64,000 nucleotides of DNA from Streptomyces phaeofaciens (GCF_014648915.1 NZ_BMSA01000002.1:124001-188000), one strand, 5' to 3'. Positions 25,396 to 34,071 are shown, numbered from the stretch's first letter. Numbers and translations are program-made. Notes: a model not told the origin generated them from the letters alone.

Positions 25396-26661
25396 GTGAA
25401 GCAATTGACGTCCCGAGAGTCCGAGGCCGAACCCGCCGGGGAAGGCGTGCCCCCCGGAACCCTTCCCGGCACCCTGCCGGAAGCCCTGCGCGCAGAGCTC
25501 GTCGCGTTCCGTCGCGACATGCACATGCACCCCGAGCTGGGCAATCAGGAGTTCCGCACGACCGCGGCGATCAAGGCCCGCCTGGAGAAGGCAGGTCTTG
25601 CGCCGCGCGTACTTCCCGTCGGGACTGGCCTCATCTGTGACATCGGGACCGAGGACGGCACCGGGATCGGGGACACGCCGATCTTCGCCATGCGCGCCGA
25701 CATCGACGCGCTGCCGATCCCGGACACCAAGACCGAGTGCGCCTACCGGTCGACCGTGCCCGACCGCGCCCACGCCTGCGGCCACGACGTGCACACCACC
25801 GTCGTCCTCGGCGCCGGACTCGTCCTCGCCGAGCTGCACCGGCAGGGCCGGCTCCCGCGGCCCGTGCGGCTGATCTTCCAGCCCGCCGAGGAGGTGCTGC
25901 CGGGCGGCGCCGCCGACGCCATCGAGGGCGGCGCGCTGGACGGCGTCGGCCGGATCATCGCCGTGCACTGCGACCCCCGGGTGGACGCCGGGCGGATCGG
26001 GCTGCGCGAGGGCGCCATCACCTCCGCCTGCGACCGGCTGGAGATCGCCCTGGACGGGCCCGGCGGCCACACCGCCCGCCCGCACCTCACCACCGACCTG
26101 GTGACCGCCGTCGCCCGGGTCGTCACCGACGTGCCCGCGCTCGTCGGCCGGCGCGTCGACACCCGGGCCGGGCTCGCGGTGACCTGGGGCCGGATCGAGA
26201 GCGGACACGCGCCGAACGTCATCCCGCAGCACGCCGAGCTGTCCGGCACCGTCCGCTGCCTGGACATCGAGGCGTGGCGGCAGGCCCCGGACATCGTCGT
26301 CGCGGCGATCGACGAGGTCGCCAACCTGCACCGCGCCAAGTCCGAGATCAACTACGTGCGCGGGGTCCCGCCGGTCGTCAACGACGCCGAGGTCACCGGC
26401 CTGCTGCGCGACGCCATGGCGGCCCGGCGCGGCGAGGCGTCGGTCGAGAACACCGAGCAGAGCCTCGGCGGGGAGGACTTCTCCTGGTACCTGGAGCGGG
26501 TGCCGGGCGCCATGGCCCGGCTCGGCGTCCGGCCGTCCGGCGAGCGCACCGTGCGCGATCTGCACCAGGGCGACTTCGACGCCGACGAGCACGCGATCAC
26601 GGTGGGCGTGGAGCTGTTCACGGCGGCAGCGCTCCTGGACGCGGCGACCAGGACGGCTTGA
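25396..26661 (+). CDS. M20-family amidohydrolase / peptidase
   Basis: This 421-residue metal-dependent amidohydrolase of the M20D (hippurate hydrolase / N-acyl-amino-acid hydrolase) group has RRDMHMHPELGNQE near the N-terminus, AMRADIDALPI, the metal site ACGHDVHTT, the FQPAEEVLPGGA glutamates and GGEDFSWYL near the C-terminus. It should cleave N-acyl bonds of amino acids or dipeptides in the cytoplasm. The start GTG lies 7 nt after a TACCCT box, with no Shine-Dalgarno, so translation is probably leaderless. The gene is alone between the glycan island and the nucleoside block. It lacks the CTACGCGCGTAG element found upstream of the nucleoside genes, so I do not place it in that regulon. Confidence 0.88.
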   Translation: MKQLTSRESEAEPAGEGVPPGTLPGTLPEALRAELVAFRRDMHMHPELGNQEFRTTAAIKARLEKAGLAPRVLPVGTGLICDIGTEDGTGIGDTPIFAMRADIDALPIPDTKTECAYRSTVPDRAHACGHDVHTTVVLGAGLVLAELHRQGRLPRPVRLIFQPAEEVLPGGAADAIEGGALDGVGRIIAVHCDPRVDAGRIGLREGAITSACDRLEIALDGPGGHTARPHLTTDLVTAVARVVTDVPALVGRRVDTRAGLAVTWGRIESGHAPNVIPQHAELSGTVRCLDIEAWRQAPDIVVAAIDEVANLHRAKSEINYVRGVPPVVNDAEVTGLLRDAMAARRGEASVENTEQSLGGEDFSWYLERVPGAMARLGVRPSGERTVRDLHQGDFDADEHAITVGVELFTAAALLDAATRTA

Positions 26662-26797
26662 ACACGGGAGGAAGGGGTGCCCGAAAGGCGCCTCTTCCTC
26701 CCGTTGTGTCACCCACCTGTAACCCCGAGGACGCGCTTGTAACGCAAGGGCGGCACGGTTCGGTAACGGGAGCGAGAAACCCCGTTCCCCTCGCCTT

Positions 26798-26809
26798 CTA
26801 CGCGCGTTA
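26798..26809. promoter_or_regulatory. Nucleoside-regulon operator, site 1 (first BMP lipoprotein)
   Basis: CTACGCGCGTTA matches the palindrome CTACGCGCGTAG except for its last two bases. It overlaps TACTGT (26808-26813), a possible -10 box, 116 bp before the first BMP gene. The same one-arm variant recurs upstream of the second BMP gene. Confidence 0.75.
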
Positions 26810-26924
26810 CTGTGCGCCGAAATAGCCACCGGGAACGGCTTGTTGTGGGGAGCCTTCACGGAACGGCGCCACCAAGGGGAAAGCGGGCCGGTGACGGCGC
26901 CGTGGGGATGAAGGGGTGCTTGCT

Positions 26925-28004
26925 GTGCGTCTCATATCTCGGAGGACCAGATTCTCCCAAGCAGCGGTGACCGTCGCGGTCATCGCCCTCGCGGCCACCG
27001 GCTGCGGTGAGTCCAGCACCGGCTCCAAGGCGAGCGACACGGAGTCGTCGTCGTCCGGCGCGTACAAGGGCAAGGGCATCGGCCTCGCGTACGACATCGG
27101 CGGCAAGGGCGACCAGTCGTTCAACGACGCCGCCTACGCCGGTCTCCAGAAGGCCGAGAAGGAGTTCGGCATCACGGGCCGGGACGTCGAGCCGCAGGAC
27201 GGCGAGACCGACGCGGACAAGATCCAGCGCCTCACCCAGCTGGCCCAGGCCGGCTACAACCCGGTGATCGGCGTCGGCTTCGTCTACGGGCCGGCCGTCA
27301 AGGAGGTCGCCGCCAAGTTCCCCAACACCACCTTCGGGATCATCGACGACGAGACCGTCCAGGCGAAGAACGTCGCCGACATGGTCTTCCACGAGGAGCA
27401 GGCCTCCTACCTGGCCGGTGTCGCCGCCGCCAAGGCCTCCAAGAAGGGGCACATCGGCTTCATCGGCGGTGTGGACATCCCGCTGATCCACAAGTTCGAG
27501 GCCGGCTACATCCAGGGCGCCAAGTCCGTCGTCCCGAACATCAAGATCGAGTCGCAGTACCTCACCGAGACGCCCCAGGAGGGCGGCTTCTCCAGCCCCG
27601 ACAAGGGCAAGGACGCGGCGAGCGGCCAGATCGAGGCCGGCGCGGACGTCATCTACCACGCGGCCGGTCTCTCCGGTCAGGGCGTGATCACCGAGTCCGC
27701 CGCCAAGAAGGTGTGGGCCATCGGCGTCGACTCCGACCAGTACAACCAGAGCGCGCTGGCCTCGTACAAGGACTACATCCTCGGCTCGGCGCTGAAGAAC
27801 GTCGGCGGCGCGGTCTACGACCTCGTGAAGTCCGTCGTGGACGGCAAGCCGCTGTCCGGCGTGGTCCGTGGCAGCCTCTCCAACGACGGTGTCGGGTTCG
27901 CCGACTCCAACCCGAAGTACAAGGCGATGACGGACGTCGTCGCGGCCGTCGAGAAGGCCGAGAAGGACATCGTCGACGGCAAGGTCACGGTCAACACCAA
28001 GTAA
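26925..28004 (+). CDS. BMP-family nucleoside-binding lipoprotein (first copy)
   Basis: This 359-residue substrate-binding lipoprotein of the BMP/PnrA family captures purine or other nucleosides for the ABC importer downstream. The signal peptide ends in the lipobox region LAATGC. Then come GIGLAYDIGGKGDQSFND (typical BMP start), VIGVGFVYGPAVKEVAAKFP, VFHEEQASYLAGVAAA, GFIGGVDIPLIHKFEAGY and WAIGVDSDQYNQ. The GTG at 26925 was preferred to an in-frame GTG at 26916 because AAGGGG lies 8 nt upstream. It has its own operator and promoter and its own terminator (28074-28102). The paralogue downstream shares most motif blocks almost word for word, indicating tandem duplication. Confidence 0.9.
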   Translation: MRLISRRTRFSQAAVTVAVIALAATGCGESSTGSKASDTESSSSGAYKGKGIGLAYDIGGKGDQSFNDAAYAGLQKAEKEFGITGRDVEPQDGETDADKIQRLTQLAQAGYNPVIGVGFVYGPAVKEVAAKFPNTTFGIIDDETVQAKNVADMVFHEEQASYLAGVAAAKASKKGHIGFIGGVDIPLIHKFEAGYIQGAKSVVPNIKIESQYLTETPQEGGFSSPDKGKDAASGQIEAGADVIYHAAGLSGQGVITESAAKKVWAIGVDSDQYNQSALASYKDYILGSALKNVGGAVYDLVKSVVDGKPLSGVVRGSLSNDGVGFADSNPKYKAMTDVVAAVEKAEKDIVDGKVTVNTK

Positions 28005-28073
28005 CGCCGCGTTACGGGCCGCACGGGCCCGCACGGCCCCCGGCTACGCCCTTACGGGCGTCCTTGCAGCCCA

Positions 28074-28102
28074 TACGCCCCTTGCCTCCCGCAAGGGGCG
28101 TA
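28074..28102. terminator. Terminator of the first BMP gene
   Basis: A perfect 12-bp stem, TACGCCCCTTGC / GCAAGGGGCGTA, has a 5-nt loop and lies 70 bp after the stop codon. It separates the two BMP genes into different transcripts. Confidence 0.85.
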
Positions 28103-28178
28103 CTGCTGTCCGTAATCTGGGATGCAACTGTGGCCACAGGTCGATAACGGAGCGGACAGAAGGGTTTTTCCCCCCGGT

Positions 28179-28190
28179 CTACGCGCGTTA
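28179..28190. promoter_or_regulatory. Nucleoside-regulon operator, site 2 (second BMP lipoprotein)
   Basis: CTACGCGCGTTA is identical to site 1 and overlaps TACGCT (28189-28194), a -10-like box, 55 bp before the second BMP start codon. Confidence 0.75.
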
Positions 28191-28244
28191 CGCTGCGGCG
28201 GAACCAGCGCCTGGTAAGGGCGCATGCACAAAGGAGTCAGTTCC

Positions 28245-29297
28245 ATGCGCCGGGTGTCCCGAATCGCGGCCGCGGGTGTTGCCACCGCAGCCCTCGCCGT
28301 GTCCGTTTCCGCCTGTGGAAGCTCGTCCACGTCGTCCTCCTCGTCCGAGAGCAGCGACAAGAACCTGGGCCTCGCGCTCGCGTACGACGTCGGCGGCAAG
28401 GGCGACCAGTCCTTCAACGACGCCGCCACCGCCGGCCTGGACCAGGCCGACAAGGAGTTCGGCTACAAGTCCACCGCGGTCGAGCCGCAGGACGGCGAGT
28501 CCGACGCGGACAAGGTGCAGCGCCTGGAGAACCTCGCCAAGCAGGGTTACAACCCGGTGATCGGCGTCGGCTTCGCCTACGCGCCGGCCGTCAAGGAGGC
28601 CGCGGCCAAGTACCCGAAGACCACCTTCGGCATCGTCGACGACGAGCAGATCAAGGCCGACAACGTCGCCGACCTCGTCTTCCACGAGGAGCAGGCCTCC
28701 TACCTCGCCGGTGTGGCGGCCGCCAAGGCCACCAAGTCCGACGTCGTGGGCTTCATCGGTGGCGTGGACGTCCCGCTGATCCACAAGTTCGAGGCCGGCT
28801 TCAAGCAGGGCGTCGAGGACACCAAGAAGGGCGTCACGGTCAAGTCGCAGTACCTGACCGAGACCGCCGCCGAGGGTGGCTTCTCCAGCCCGGACAAGGG
28901 TGAGAGCGCCGCCGACGGCCAGATCGACGCCGGTGCGGACGTCATCTACGCCGCCGCGGGCCTCTCCGGCCAGGGTGTCATCAAGGCCGCCAACGCCAAC
29001 GACGTCTGGGCGATCGGCGTCGACTCCGACCAGTACAAGCAGGACGCGCTGAAGGCCTACAAGGACTCGATCCTGACCTCGGCCATGAAGAACGTCCAGG
29101 GCGCGGTGTACGACCTGGCCAAGTCCGTCGAGGACGGCAAGCCGCAGACCGGTGTCGTCCGCGGCAGCCTGGAGAACGGCGGCGTGAGCGTGTCGAACTC
29201 CAACCCGACCTTCGCCGACAACGCCGACATCCAGGCCGCGATCAAGAAGGCCGAAGAGGGCATCAAGGACGGCAGCATCACCGTCAAGACCTCCTGA
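28245..29297 (+). CDS. BMP-family nucleoside-binding lipoprotein (second copy)
   Basis: This 350-residue lipoprotein has a signal peptide ending SVSAC (lipobox) and a Ser-rich tether, then the BMP domain: GLALAYDVGGKGDQSFND, GYNPVIGVGFAYAPAVKEAA, VFHEEQASYLAGVAAA, GFIGGVDVPLIHKFEAGF and WAIGVDSDQYKQD. The start at 28245 has AAGGAG 8 nt upstream; an in-frame ATG at 28224 precedes that site. It is a clear paralogue of the gene before it. Two binding proteins feeding one permease could widen the nucleoside range. It is followed by its own terminator, so expression can exceed that of the transporter genes. Confidence 0.9.
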   Translation: MRRVSRIAAAGVATAALAVSVSACGSSSTSSSSSESSDKNLGLALAYDVGGKGDQSFNDAATAGLDQADKEFGYKSTAVEPQDGESDADKVQRLENLAKQGYNPVIGVGFAYAPAVKEAAAKYPKTTFGIVDDEQIKADNVADLVFHEEQASYLAGVAAAKATKSDVVGFIGGVDVPLIHKFEAGFKQGVEDTKKGVTVKSQYLTETAAEGGFSSPDKGESAADGQIDAGADVIYAAAGLSGQGVIKAANANDVWAIGVDSDQYKQDALKAYKDSILTSAMKNVQGAVYDLAKSVEDGKPQTGVVRGSLENGGVSVSNSNPTFADNADIQAAIKKAEEGIKDGSITVKTS

Positions 29298-29363
29298 CCC
29301 GGTAACTCGACCGGTCAGAGGCATTGGCCAATAGCGCGCTGCAATGACAGCGTTACGGCCACG

Positions 29364-29404
29364 GAACGGGGCACGGGAACCATGGACGTACTCGTGCCCC
29401 GTTC
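29364..29404. terminator. Terminator of the second BMP gene
   Basis: A perfect 12-bp stem, GAACGGGGCACG / CGTGCCCCGTTC, has a 17-nt loop and lies between the second BMP gene and the transporter operon. Confidence 0.8.
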
Positions 29405-29492
29405 GCGCGGCAGAATGCTCGGAACGGATCGAGACTTGATCGAGGGATTGATCAAGGTCGATCAGGTCCGGGCACTATTTAAAGCAGGGGCG

Positions 29493-29504
29493 CTACGCGC
29501 GTAG
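29493..29504. promoter_or_regulatory. Nucleoside-regulon operator, site 3 (ABC transporter operon)
   Basis: A perfect 12-bp palindrome CTACGCGCGTAG lies 29 bp before the ATPase start. It sits inside a larger imperfect hairpin (GGGGC...GCCCC, 29487-29513) followed by TTTTT and then AAGGAG, so it may also act in the leader RNA. Upstream, TTGATC occurs twice 12 bp apart (29436 and 29448). Confidence 0.8.
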
Positions 29505-29533
29505 AGCGGCCCCTTTTTCAAGGAGAGTGCGCC

Positions 29534-31204
29534 ATCGACGCGTCCAGCAGCCCTCCGCTCACCGCACAGTCGACGATCGCGGTTGAGCTGGCGGGGATCA
29601 CCAAGCGCTTCCCCGGTGTCGTCGCCAACCACGACATCCACCTGGCTGTCCGCAAGGGCACCGTGCACGCCCTGGTCGGCGAGAACGGTGCCGGCAAGTC
29701 GACCCTGATGAAGATCCTCTACGGCATGCAGAAGCCGGACGAGGGCACCATCGCGGTCGACGGCGAGCAGGTCAGCTTCTCCAGCCCCGCGGACGCCATC
29801 ACCCGCGGTATCGGCATGGTCCACCAGCACTTCATGCTGGCCGACAACCTGACCGTCCTGGAGAACGTGGTGCTGGGCAGCGAGAAGCTGTACGGCATCG
29901 GCGGCAACGCCCGCAAGAAGATCAAGGAGATCTCCGACCGCTACGGGCTCGGCGTACGCCCCGACGCCCTGGTCGAGGACCTCGGTGTCGCCGACCGCCA
30001 GCGCGTGGAGATCCTCAAGGTCCTCTTCCGCGGCGCCAAGACCCTCATCCTCGACGAGCCGACCGCCGTCCTGGTCCCGCAGGAGGTCGACGCGCTCTTC
30101 GACAACCTGCGCGAGCTGAAGGCCGAGGGCCTCTCCGTCATCTTCATCTCCCACAAGCTGGGCGAGGTCCTCTCCGTCGCCGACGACATCACCGTCATCC
30201 GGCGCGGTACGACCGTCGGCACGGCGGTGCCGTCCGAGACCACCCCGCGCCAGCTCGCCGAGATGATGGTCGGCAGCGAACTGCCCACCCCGGAGACCGC
30301 CGAGTCCACGGTCACCGACCAGGCCGTCATCACGGTCGCGAACCTCACCGTCTTCGCCAGCGGCGGCGCCTCGCTGGGCACCGAGGCCGAGCCCACCGGC
30401 GGCATCACGCTGGCCCCCGAGGGCGGCGAGATCAAGCGCGTCCTGGACGACGTCAGCTTCACCATCCACGCCGGCGAGGTCATGGGCATCGCCGGTGTCG
30501 AGGGCAACGGCCAGACCGAGCTGATCGACGCGCTGATCGGCACCAAGAACGCCGACTCCGGCACCCTCGCCTTCCTCGGCGAGGACATCACCCCCTGGTC
30601 CACCCGCAAGCGCCGCGAGTCCGGCGTGGGTTACATCCCCGAGGACCGCCACCGCCAGGGCCTGCTCCTGGAGGCCCCGCTCTGGGAGAACCGCATCCTC
30701 GGCCATGTCACCGAGGCCCCCAACGCCAAGGGTTTCTGGCTGAACCCCAAGGGCGCCCAGGACGACACCCGCCGGATCGTCGAGGAGTTCGACGTCCGCA
30801 CCCCCGGCATCGACGTGACGGCCGCCTCCCTCTCCGGCGGCAACCAGCAGAAGCTGATCGTCGGCCGCGAGATGAGCCACAACCCGAAGTTCCTGATCGC
30901 CGCCCACCCCACCCGCGGTGTGGACGTCGGCGCTCAGGCCCAGATCTGGGACCGCATTCGGGAGGCCCGCCGTGAGGGCCTCGCCGTCCTGCTGATCTCC
31001 GCCGACCTGGACGAGCTGATCGGCCTGTCGGACACCCTGCGGGTGATCTACAACGGCAGGCTGGTCGCGGACGCCGACCCCGCCACCGTCACCCCGGAGG
31101 AGCTGGGCTCGGCCATGACCGGCGCCGCGACCGGTCACCTGGAGCACCAGGACACCGCGGACACCACCGAGGAAGCTGCCGGTCCGGAGGACGAGGCCCG
31201 ATGA
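29534..31204 (+). CDS. Nucleoside ABC transporter ATP-binding protein (two NBDs), probable ATC start
   Basis: This 556-residue ATPase has two fused nucleotide-binding domains, as in RbsA/NupA-type sugar and nucleoside importers. Domain 1 has Walker A GENGAGKST (residues 49-57) and Walker B LILDEPTA. Domain 2 has a degenerate P-loop VEGNGQTEL, signature LSGGNQQK and PTRGVDVG, the usual asymmetry in this class. No ATG, GTG or TTG in frame lies between the upstream stop (29480) and the GTG at 29663, which is only 12 nt before the Walker A codons. AAGGAG (29520-29525) stands 8 nt before ATC at 29534, and from there the protein aligns with the family, so ATC is taken as start. The stop overlaps the permease start by ATGA. 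Confidence 0.85.
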   Translation: MDASSSPPLTAQSTIAVELAGITKRFPGVVANHDIHLAVRKGTVHALVGENGAGKSTLMKILYGMQKPDEGTIAVDGEQVSFSSPADAITRGIGMVHQHFMLADNLTVLENVVLGSEKLYGIGGNARKKIKEISDRYGLGVRPDALVEDLGVADRQRVEILKVLFRGAKTLILDEPTAVLVPQEVDALFDNLRELKAEGLSVIFISHKLGEVLSVADDITVIRRGTTVGTAVPSETTPRQLAEMMVGSELPTPETAESTVTDQAVITVANLTVFASGGASLGTEAEPTGGITLAPEGGEIKRVLDDVSFTIHAGEVMGIAGVEGNGQTELIDALIGTKNADSGTLAFLGEDITPWSTRKRRESGVGYIPEDRHRQGLLLEAPLWENRILGHVTEAPNAKGFWLNPKGAQDDTRRIVEEFDVRTPGIDVTAASLSGGNQQKLIVGREMSHNPKFLIAAHPTRGVDVGAQAQIWDRIREARREGLAVLLISADLDELIGLSDTLRVIYNGRLVADADPATVTPEELGSAMTGAATGHLEHQDTADTTEEAAGPEDEAR

Positions 31205-32316
31205 AGAAGTTCGACAAGGAGCGTCTGCTCCTCGCCGTGGCCGGCCCGGTCATGGCGCTCGTCGCGGCGATCCTGCTGACCTCGGTCGTGCTGATCGCCT
31301 CCGGCAAGAGCCCGATCGAGCCGTACACGCTCATGCTGGAGCAGATCGGCTACTCCGACGTCCAGGTCCTGATCGTCAACCAGGCGTCGCTGTACTACAT
31401 CGCCGCCCTGGCGGTCGCCCTCGGCTTCCGCATGAACCTCTTCAACATCGGCGTCGACGGCCAGTACCGCCTCGCCGCGATGACGACCGCGGTGGTCGGC
31501 GCGCACATGGACCTGCCGGCCTTCCTCCAGGTCCCGCTGCTGCTGCTGGTCGCCGCCCTCACCGGTGGCATCTGGGCCGGTGTCGCGGGCGTCCTGAAGG
31601 TCACCCGGGGTGTCAGCGAGGTCGTCGCGACGATCATGCTGAACGCCATCGCCACCAGCCTCATCGCCTACCTCACCCTCCCCGAGGTCTTCGGCGAGCT
31701 GGTCGGCGACAACAAGACGACCGGCCTCATGAAGGAGTCCGGCTGGGTCCCGGGCATCGACCTCGGCCAGGACGTCGGCGAGATCTACGGCCTGGTCTTC
31801 CTCGCCATCGCCCTCGGCCTCGTCTACTGGATCGTCCTCAACCGCACCCGCTTCGGCTTCGACCTGCGCGCCACCGGTGAGTCCGAGTCCGCCGCCGCCG
31901 CCTCCGGCGTCGACGCCAAGCGCATGATCCTCACCGTGATGATCGTCTCCGGCGCCGTCTCCGGCCTCGCCGGACTCCCGCTGCTGCTCGGCGACGCCCA
32001 CACCTACAGCCTGAGCTTCCCCACGGGCGTCGGCTTCACCGCCATCGGTATCGCCCTGCTCGGCCGCAACAACCCCGGCGGCATCGCGCTCGCCGCCCTC
32101 CTGTGGGCCTTCCTCGACAAGGCGTCCCCCGCCCTCGACTACGCGACTCCCGAGCCGTACGAGAAGGAGATCGCGACGATCATGCAGGGCCTGATCGTCT
32201 TCGCGGTCGTCATCTCCTACGAGGTCGTCCGCACCTGGGGTCTGCGCCGCCAGCAGAAGCGCGTCGGTGAGGAACTCGCCGCCGCCGCGAACACCAAGAA
32301 GGAGGTGGCGGTCTGA
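31201..32316 (+). CDS. Nucleoside ABC transporter permease 1
   Basis: This 371-residue BPD_transp_2-type permease has about nine to ten helices, related to RbsC and to the bacterial nucleoside permeases NupP/YufP. Visible blocks are ALGFRMNLFNIGVDGQYRL, GVSEVVATIMLNAIA and TGVGFTAIGIALLGRNNP, the last being the conserved cytoplasmic loop thought to contact the ATPase. ATGA overlap with the ATPase gene and TGATG overlap with the second permease indicate translational coupling. It forms a heterodimeric channel with the next gene product. Confidence 0.9.
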   Translation: MKKFDKERLLLAVAGPVMALVAAILLTSVVLIASGKSPIEPYTLMLEQIGYSDVQVLIVNQASLYYIAALAVALGFRMNLFNIGVDGQYRLAAMTTAVVGAHMDLPAFLQVPLLLLVAALTGGIWAGVAGVLKVTRGVSEVVATIMLNAIATSLIAYLTLPEVFGELVGDNKTTGLMKESGWVPGIDLGQDVGEIYGLVFLAIALGLVYWIVLNRTRFGFDLRATGESESAAAASGVDAKRMILTVMIVSGAVSGLAGLPLLLGDAHTYSLSFPTGVGFTAIGIALLGRNNPGGIALAALLWAFLDKASPALDYATPEPYEKEIATIMQGLIVFAVVISYEVVRTWGLRRQQKRVGEELAAAANTKKEVAV

Positions 32317-33578
32317 TGAGCACCGCGACCATCGCGAAGCCCAAGGGCAAGCAGCCCGGCAAGGGCGGCCGCCGGATGTCGCTGCCGGTCCTCCTACTGG
32401 TCATCTCGGGCGTGCTGATCCTGACGTCGGTCGTCCGCCTGATCACCGGCGCGGACGGCATCACGTCCACCGGCCAGATGTCCACCGCGCTGCGCGCCGC
32501 CGTACCGATCGGCCTCGCCGGCCTCGGCGGTCTGTGGGCCGAGCGGGCGGGCGTCGTCAACATCGGCCTCGAAGGCATGATGATCCTCGGCACCTGGTTC
32601 GGTGCCTGGGCCGGCTACCAGTGGGGCCCGTGGACCGGTGTCGTCTTCGGCATCGCCGGCGGCGCCATCGGCGGCCTCCTGCACGCCATCGCCACCGTCA
32701 CCTTCAGGGTCAACCACATCGTCTCCGGTGTGGCGCTGAACATCCTGGCCCTGGGCACCACCCGCTACCTGTCGAAGTTCACCTTCGAGGACGCCCCGCA
32801 GGGCTCCTCCAAGCAGTCCCCGCCGATCGACTCGCTGGGCACCTTCGACATCCCCGGCCTCTCCAGCTGGCTGGAGACCCTCAACGACAAGCACTGGTTC
32901 CTGATCTCCGACCTGGCCGGCCTGGTCGGCGGTCTGATCACCAACCTGTCGCCGCTCACCGTCGTCGCCGTCGCCCTGGTCCCGGCCACCTGGTACGTGC
33001 TGTGGCGCACGTCCTTCGGCCTGCGGCTGCGCTCCTGCGGTGAGAACCCGGTCGCCGCCGAGTCCCTCGGCGTCAACGTCTACAAGTACAAGTACATCGC
33101 CGTGATCATCTCCGGCGGCTTCGCCGGCCTCGGCGGCGCGTTCCTGTCCATCGTGGCCTCGAACGTCTACCTGGACGGCCAGACCGCCGGCCGCGGCTAC
33201 ATCGGTCTCGCCGCGATGATCTTCGGCAACTGGATGCCGGGCGGCCTCGCCCTCGGCGCGGGCCTGTTCGGCTACACCGACAGCCTCAACCTGCGCGGCG
33301 GCGCCACCAACGTCCATGCGCTGATCCTGCTGATCGCGATCCTGCTGGTGGCCGGCGTGGCCTACCTGGCGTGGAAGAAGAAGTACGTCCCCGCCGCGAT
33401 CACCGCCGCCGTCTCGGCCCTGATGTTCATCTGGTACGTCAGCACGGACGAGGTCCCGAACCAGGTCGTCACGGCCACCCCGTACGTGGTCACCCTGCTG
33501 GTCCTCTCCCTCTCCGCCCAGCGGCTGCGCATGCCGAAGGCGGACGGTCTGCCGTACCGGAAGGGACAGGGCAAGTGA
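32316..33578 (+). CDS. Nucleoside ABC transporter permease 2
   Basis: This 420-residue second permease of the importer is the NupQ/YufQ-type partner. It has a short Lys/Gly-rich N-terminus, then LWAERAGVVNIGLEGMMILG, a block typical of this class, FRVNHIVSGVALNILALG and GRGYIGLAAMIFGNWMPGG. About ten membrane helices are expected. Start and stop overlap neighbouring genes by 1 and 4 bp. The C-terminus has two extra helices and a basic tail. Confidence 0.9.
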   Translation: MSTATIAKPKGKQPGKGGRRMSLPVLLLVISGVLILTSVVRLITGADGITSTGQMSTALRAAVPIGLAGLGGLWAERAGVVNIGLEGMMILGTWFGAWAGYQWGPWTGVVFGIAGGAIGGLLHAIATVTFRVNHIVSGVALNILALGTTRYLSKFTFEDAPQGSSKQSPPIDSLGTFDIPGLSSWLETLNDKHWFLISDLAGLVGGLITNLSPLTVVAVALVPATWYVLWRTSFGLRLRSCGENPVAAESLGVNVYKYKYIAVIISGGFAGLGGAFLSIVASNVYLDGQTAGRGYIGLAAMIFGNWMPGGLALGAGLFGYTDSLNLRGGATNVHALILLIAILLVAGVAYLAWKKKYVPAAITAAVSALMFIWYVSTDEVPNQVVTATPYVVTLLVLSLSAQRLRMPKADGLPYRKGQGK

Positions 33579-33976
33579 CCCCCGCCGTCGCCACGGCCGA
33601 CTGGGAGAAGCTGCGCGCGGTGGCCCAGGACGCCATGTCCCGGGCGTACGCCCCGTACTCCGGCTACCCGGTCGGTGTGGCGGCCCTGGTCGACGACGGC
33701 CGGATCGTCTCCGGCTGCAACGTCGAGAACGCCTCGTACGGACTCGGGCTGTGCGCCGAGTGCGGGCTGGTCTCGGAGCTCCAGAACACCGGTGGCGGCC
33801 GGCTCACGCACTTCACCTGCGTGGACGGCCGGGGCGAGATCCTCGTCCCGTGCGGCCGCTGCCGGCAGCTGCTGTTCGAGTTCGGCGGCCCGGACCTGCT
33901 GCTGGAGACGCCGGCGGGGATCCTGACGCTGGCGGAGATGCTTCCGCAGGCCTTCGGTCCCGACCATCTCAGGTAA
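33575..33976 (+). CDS. cdd: Cytidine deaminase
   Basis: This 133-residue zinc enzyme deaminates cytidine and deoxycytidine to uridine and deoxyuridine. The catalytic and zinc residues are visible: CNVENASYGLGLCAECG (with the AE glutamate proton shuttle) and PCGRCRQLL; three cysteines mark the small tetrameric class. FxVGVAAL and the C-terminal aromatic/leucine stretch also fit. The GTG start overlaps the permease stop by GTGA; an earlier in-frame ATG at 33371 lies inside the permease gene and adds no homology. It is the last coupled gene of the transporter operon and is followed by a strong terminator hairpin. Confidence 0.93.
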   Translation: MTPAVATADWEKLRAVAQDAMSRAYAPYSGYPVGVAALVDDGRIVSGCNVENASYGLGLCAECGLVSELQNTGGGRLTHFTCVDGRGEILVPCGRCRQLLFEFGGPDLLLETPAGILTLAEMLPQAFGPDHLR

Positions 33977-33983
33977 CTCCCGT

Positions 33984-34029
33984 GCGGCCCCTCTGACCGG
34001 CGCAGATCCGACCGGCACAGAGGGGCCGC
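33984..34029. terminator. Terminator/attenuator between cdd and deoA
   Basis: A 12-bp perfect stem, GCGGCCCCTCTG / CAGAGGGGCCGC, is followed within 10 nt by TTTT. It lies within what otherwise looks like one operon, so it may lower deoA expression relative to the transporter genes. Confidence 0.8.
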
Positions 34030-34071
34030 GCACTTTTCTGCACCATCTTCTGGAACCTCGGAAGGAAAGCC

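Noticed and set aside
29663..31204. GTG at 29663 as start of the nucleoside ABC ATPase
   Set aside because: It would begin 12 nt before the Walker A codons and lacks a ribosome binding site, while AAGGAG precedes the ATC at 29534.
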